Source: JAGLHV01 sp023143305 [NCBI: Clostridia bacterium] (GTDB taxonomy: Bacteria; CBDUZB01; JAGLHV01). From it: DNA of 64,000 nucleotides. Below are positions 63,638-64,000 of the stretch, in pieces (the first letter of the stretch is position 1; every line of letters starts with the position of its first letter). The stretch is taken from contig DAOVVV010000004.1 in the NCBI GenBank assembly GCA_030637025.1, positions 18,775 to 82,774 on the forward strand. Direction: 5' to 3'. Made by a program: the position numbers and the translations under genes. A model generated the notes under the pieces. The model did not search any database. It was not told the origin of the DNA and worked only from the letters and a program-made list of their open reading frames with translations.

Positions 63638-63734
63638 TATAATTTCTCTTTTTTTTTTTTTAGAAATTATTTAAAAACTCTTCCAAAGTGTCATTTCAAA
63701 GAAGGCAATCTTATCGTTCTCGTTAAAGAATGAG

Positions 63735-63760
63735 ATTGCGAGCCCTTAAGGGCTCGCAAT
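63735..63760. repeat. Perfect 26-bp palindrome
   Basis: ATTGCGAGCCCTTAAGGGCTCGCAAT reads the same on both strands (arm: ATTGCGAGCCCTT). It directly precedes family D copy 4, in the 363-bp gene-free tail 63638-64000. Confidence 0.8.
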
Positions 63761-63843
63761 GACAAAGGTAAAATGTGTTTTGAACGATTTAGCGAATTTT
63801 AGTAAAATTATGCGGTTAGAGAAAAACATCTTTTGTCTTTAAG
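63760..63843 (+). repeat. Dispersed repeat family D, copy 4 (degraded)
   Basis: AAAGGTAAAATGTGTTTTGA, then TTTAGCGAATTTTAG and AAATTATGCGGTTAGAGAAA, match the start and end of the full repeat with the centre deleted. No gene follows to the window end. Confidence 0.65.
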
Positions 63844-64000
63844 TAAAATCCCCCTAGCTCCCACTACTGTCCCGATGTTTTTGGGTTGATCTTTGAAATA
63901 TATAATAAAATCAATAAGTTTTAGCGAAAATAGAATTTTAGGGTTTGGAATTTAATTTTTATTTATGTCATACTATTACCTAAAATTAGTACAGGAGACA

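Overview
The window looks like a chromosomal segment of an uncultivated, low-G+C, Gram-negative (two-membrane) bacterium. Evidence for an outer membrane: a DUF1302-like barrel, a FadL-family porin, a LolA-like lipoprotein-sorting protein, lipoproteins and an AsmA-like protein. A PEP-CTERM sorting signal, FlgD-like C-terminal domains, HD-GYP proteins and much non-coding repeat debris recall poorly sampled candidate phyla (Omnitrophota- or Desantisbacteria-like), but the phylum cannot be fixed from the sequence alone. Almost all genes lie on the minus strand; the plus-strand exceptions are a TPR gene, a CrtI-like oxidoreductase with a Cys-rich protein, and an AsmA-like gene followed by three tRNAs.

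Region 1-10.3 kb: a cyclic-di-GMP-I riboswitch with promoter and terminator points left out of the window. Next comes a long minus-strand operon led by a TetR regulator: TetR, acyl carrier protein, GNAT-like protein, lipid/polyprenol kinase-like membrane protein, patatin, RND/MMPL exporter, LolA-like protein, DUF1302 barrel, a two-TM peptide and a phasin-like gene broken by an in-frame stop. It reads as a self-regulated envelope-lipid processing and export module. A near-perfect palindrome lies inside the promoter of the tetR gene.

Region 10.3-22.5 kb: an island of secreted repeat or beta-propeller proteins (HAF/PEP-CTERM, TolB/PD40-like, a 52-residue tandem repeat protein, an SBBP/IPT/FlgD protein), a G+C-richer TPR gene that looks imported, a lone receiver protein, an aldose-1-epimerase-like protein and a membrane-anchored transglutaminase. 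The gaps hold at least three families of dispersed repeats, including decayed remnants that look like a REP-associated (IS200-type) transposase and REP-like hairpins.

Region 22.5-45 kb: housekeeping and accessory genes. These are TypA, a methyltransferase, a DEAD-box helicase, a SagB-type nitroreductase lipoprotein, a CrtI-like oxidoreductase plus a duplicated-Cys protein, a chemoreceptor-like protein, an AsmA-like protein, tRNA-Met/Val/Asp, a phosphoesterase, an orphan NTF2-fold immunity-like protein, MnmA, CarB, a lipoprotein, a divergent FtsH, a TPR glycosyltransferase-like membrane protein and a NIL-ferredoxin.

Region 45-64 kb: two paralogous 7TM-GAF-HD-GYP proteins flank a FadL-type porin and a tRNA-Glu. 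The second HD-GYP gene is coupled to an acyl-ACP-reductase-like gene and an SRPBCC gene that has no ordinary start codon. Then come an AddAB-like helicase-nuclease pair with Fe-S motifs in both subunits, an RNase HIII, an NfeD-slipin pair, a 35-residue peptide and an ORF6N protein, with another dispersed repeat family in the gaps.
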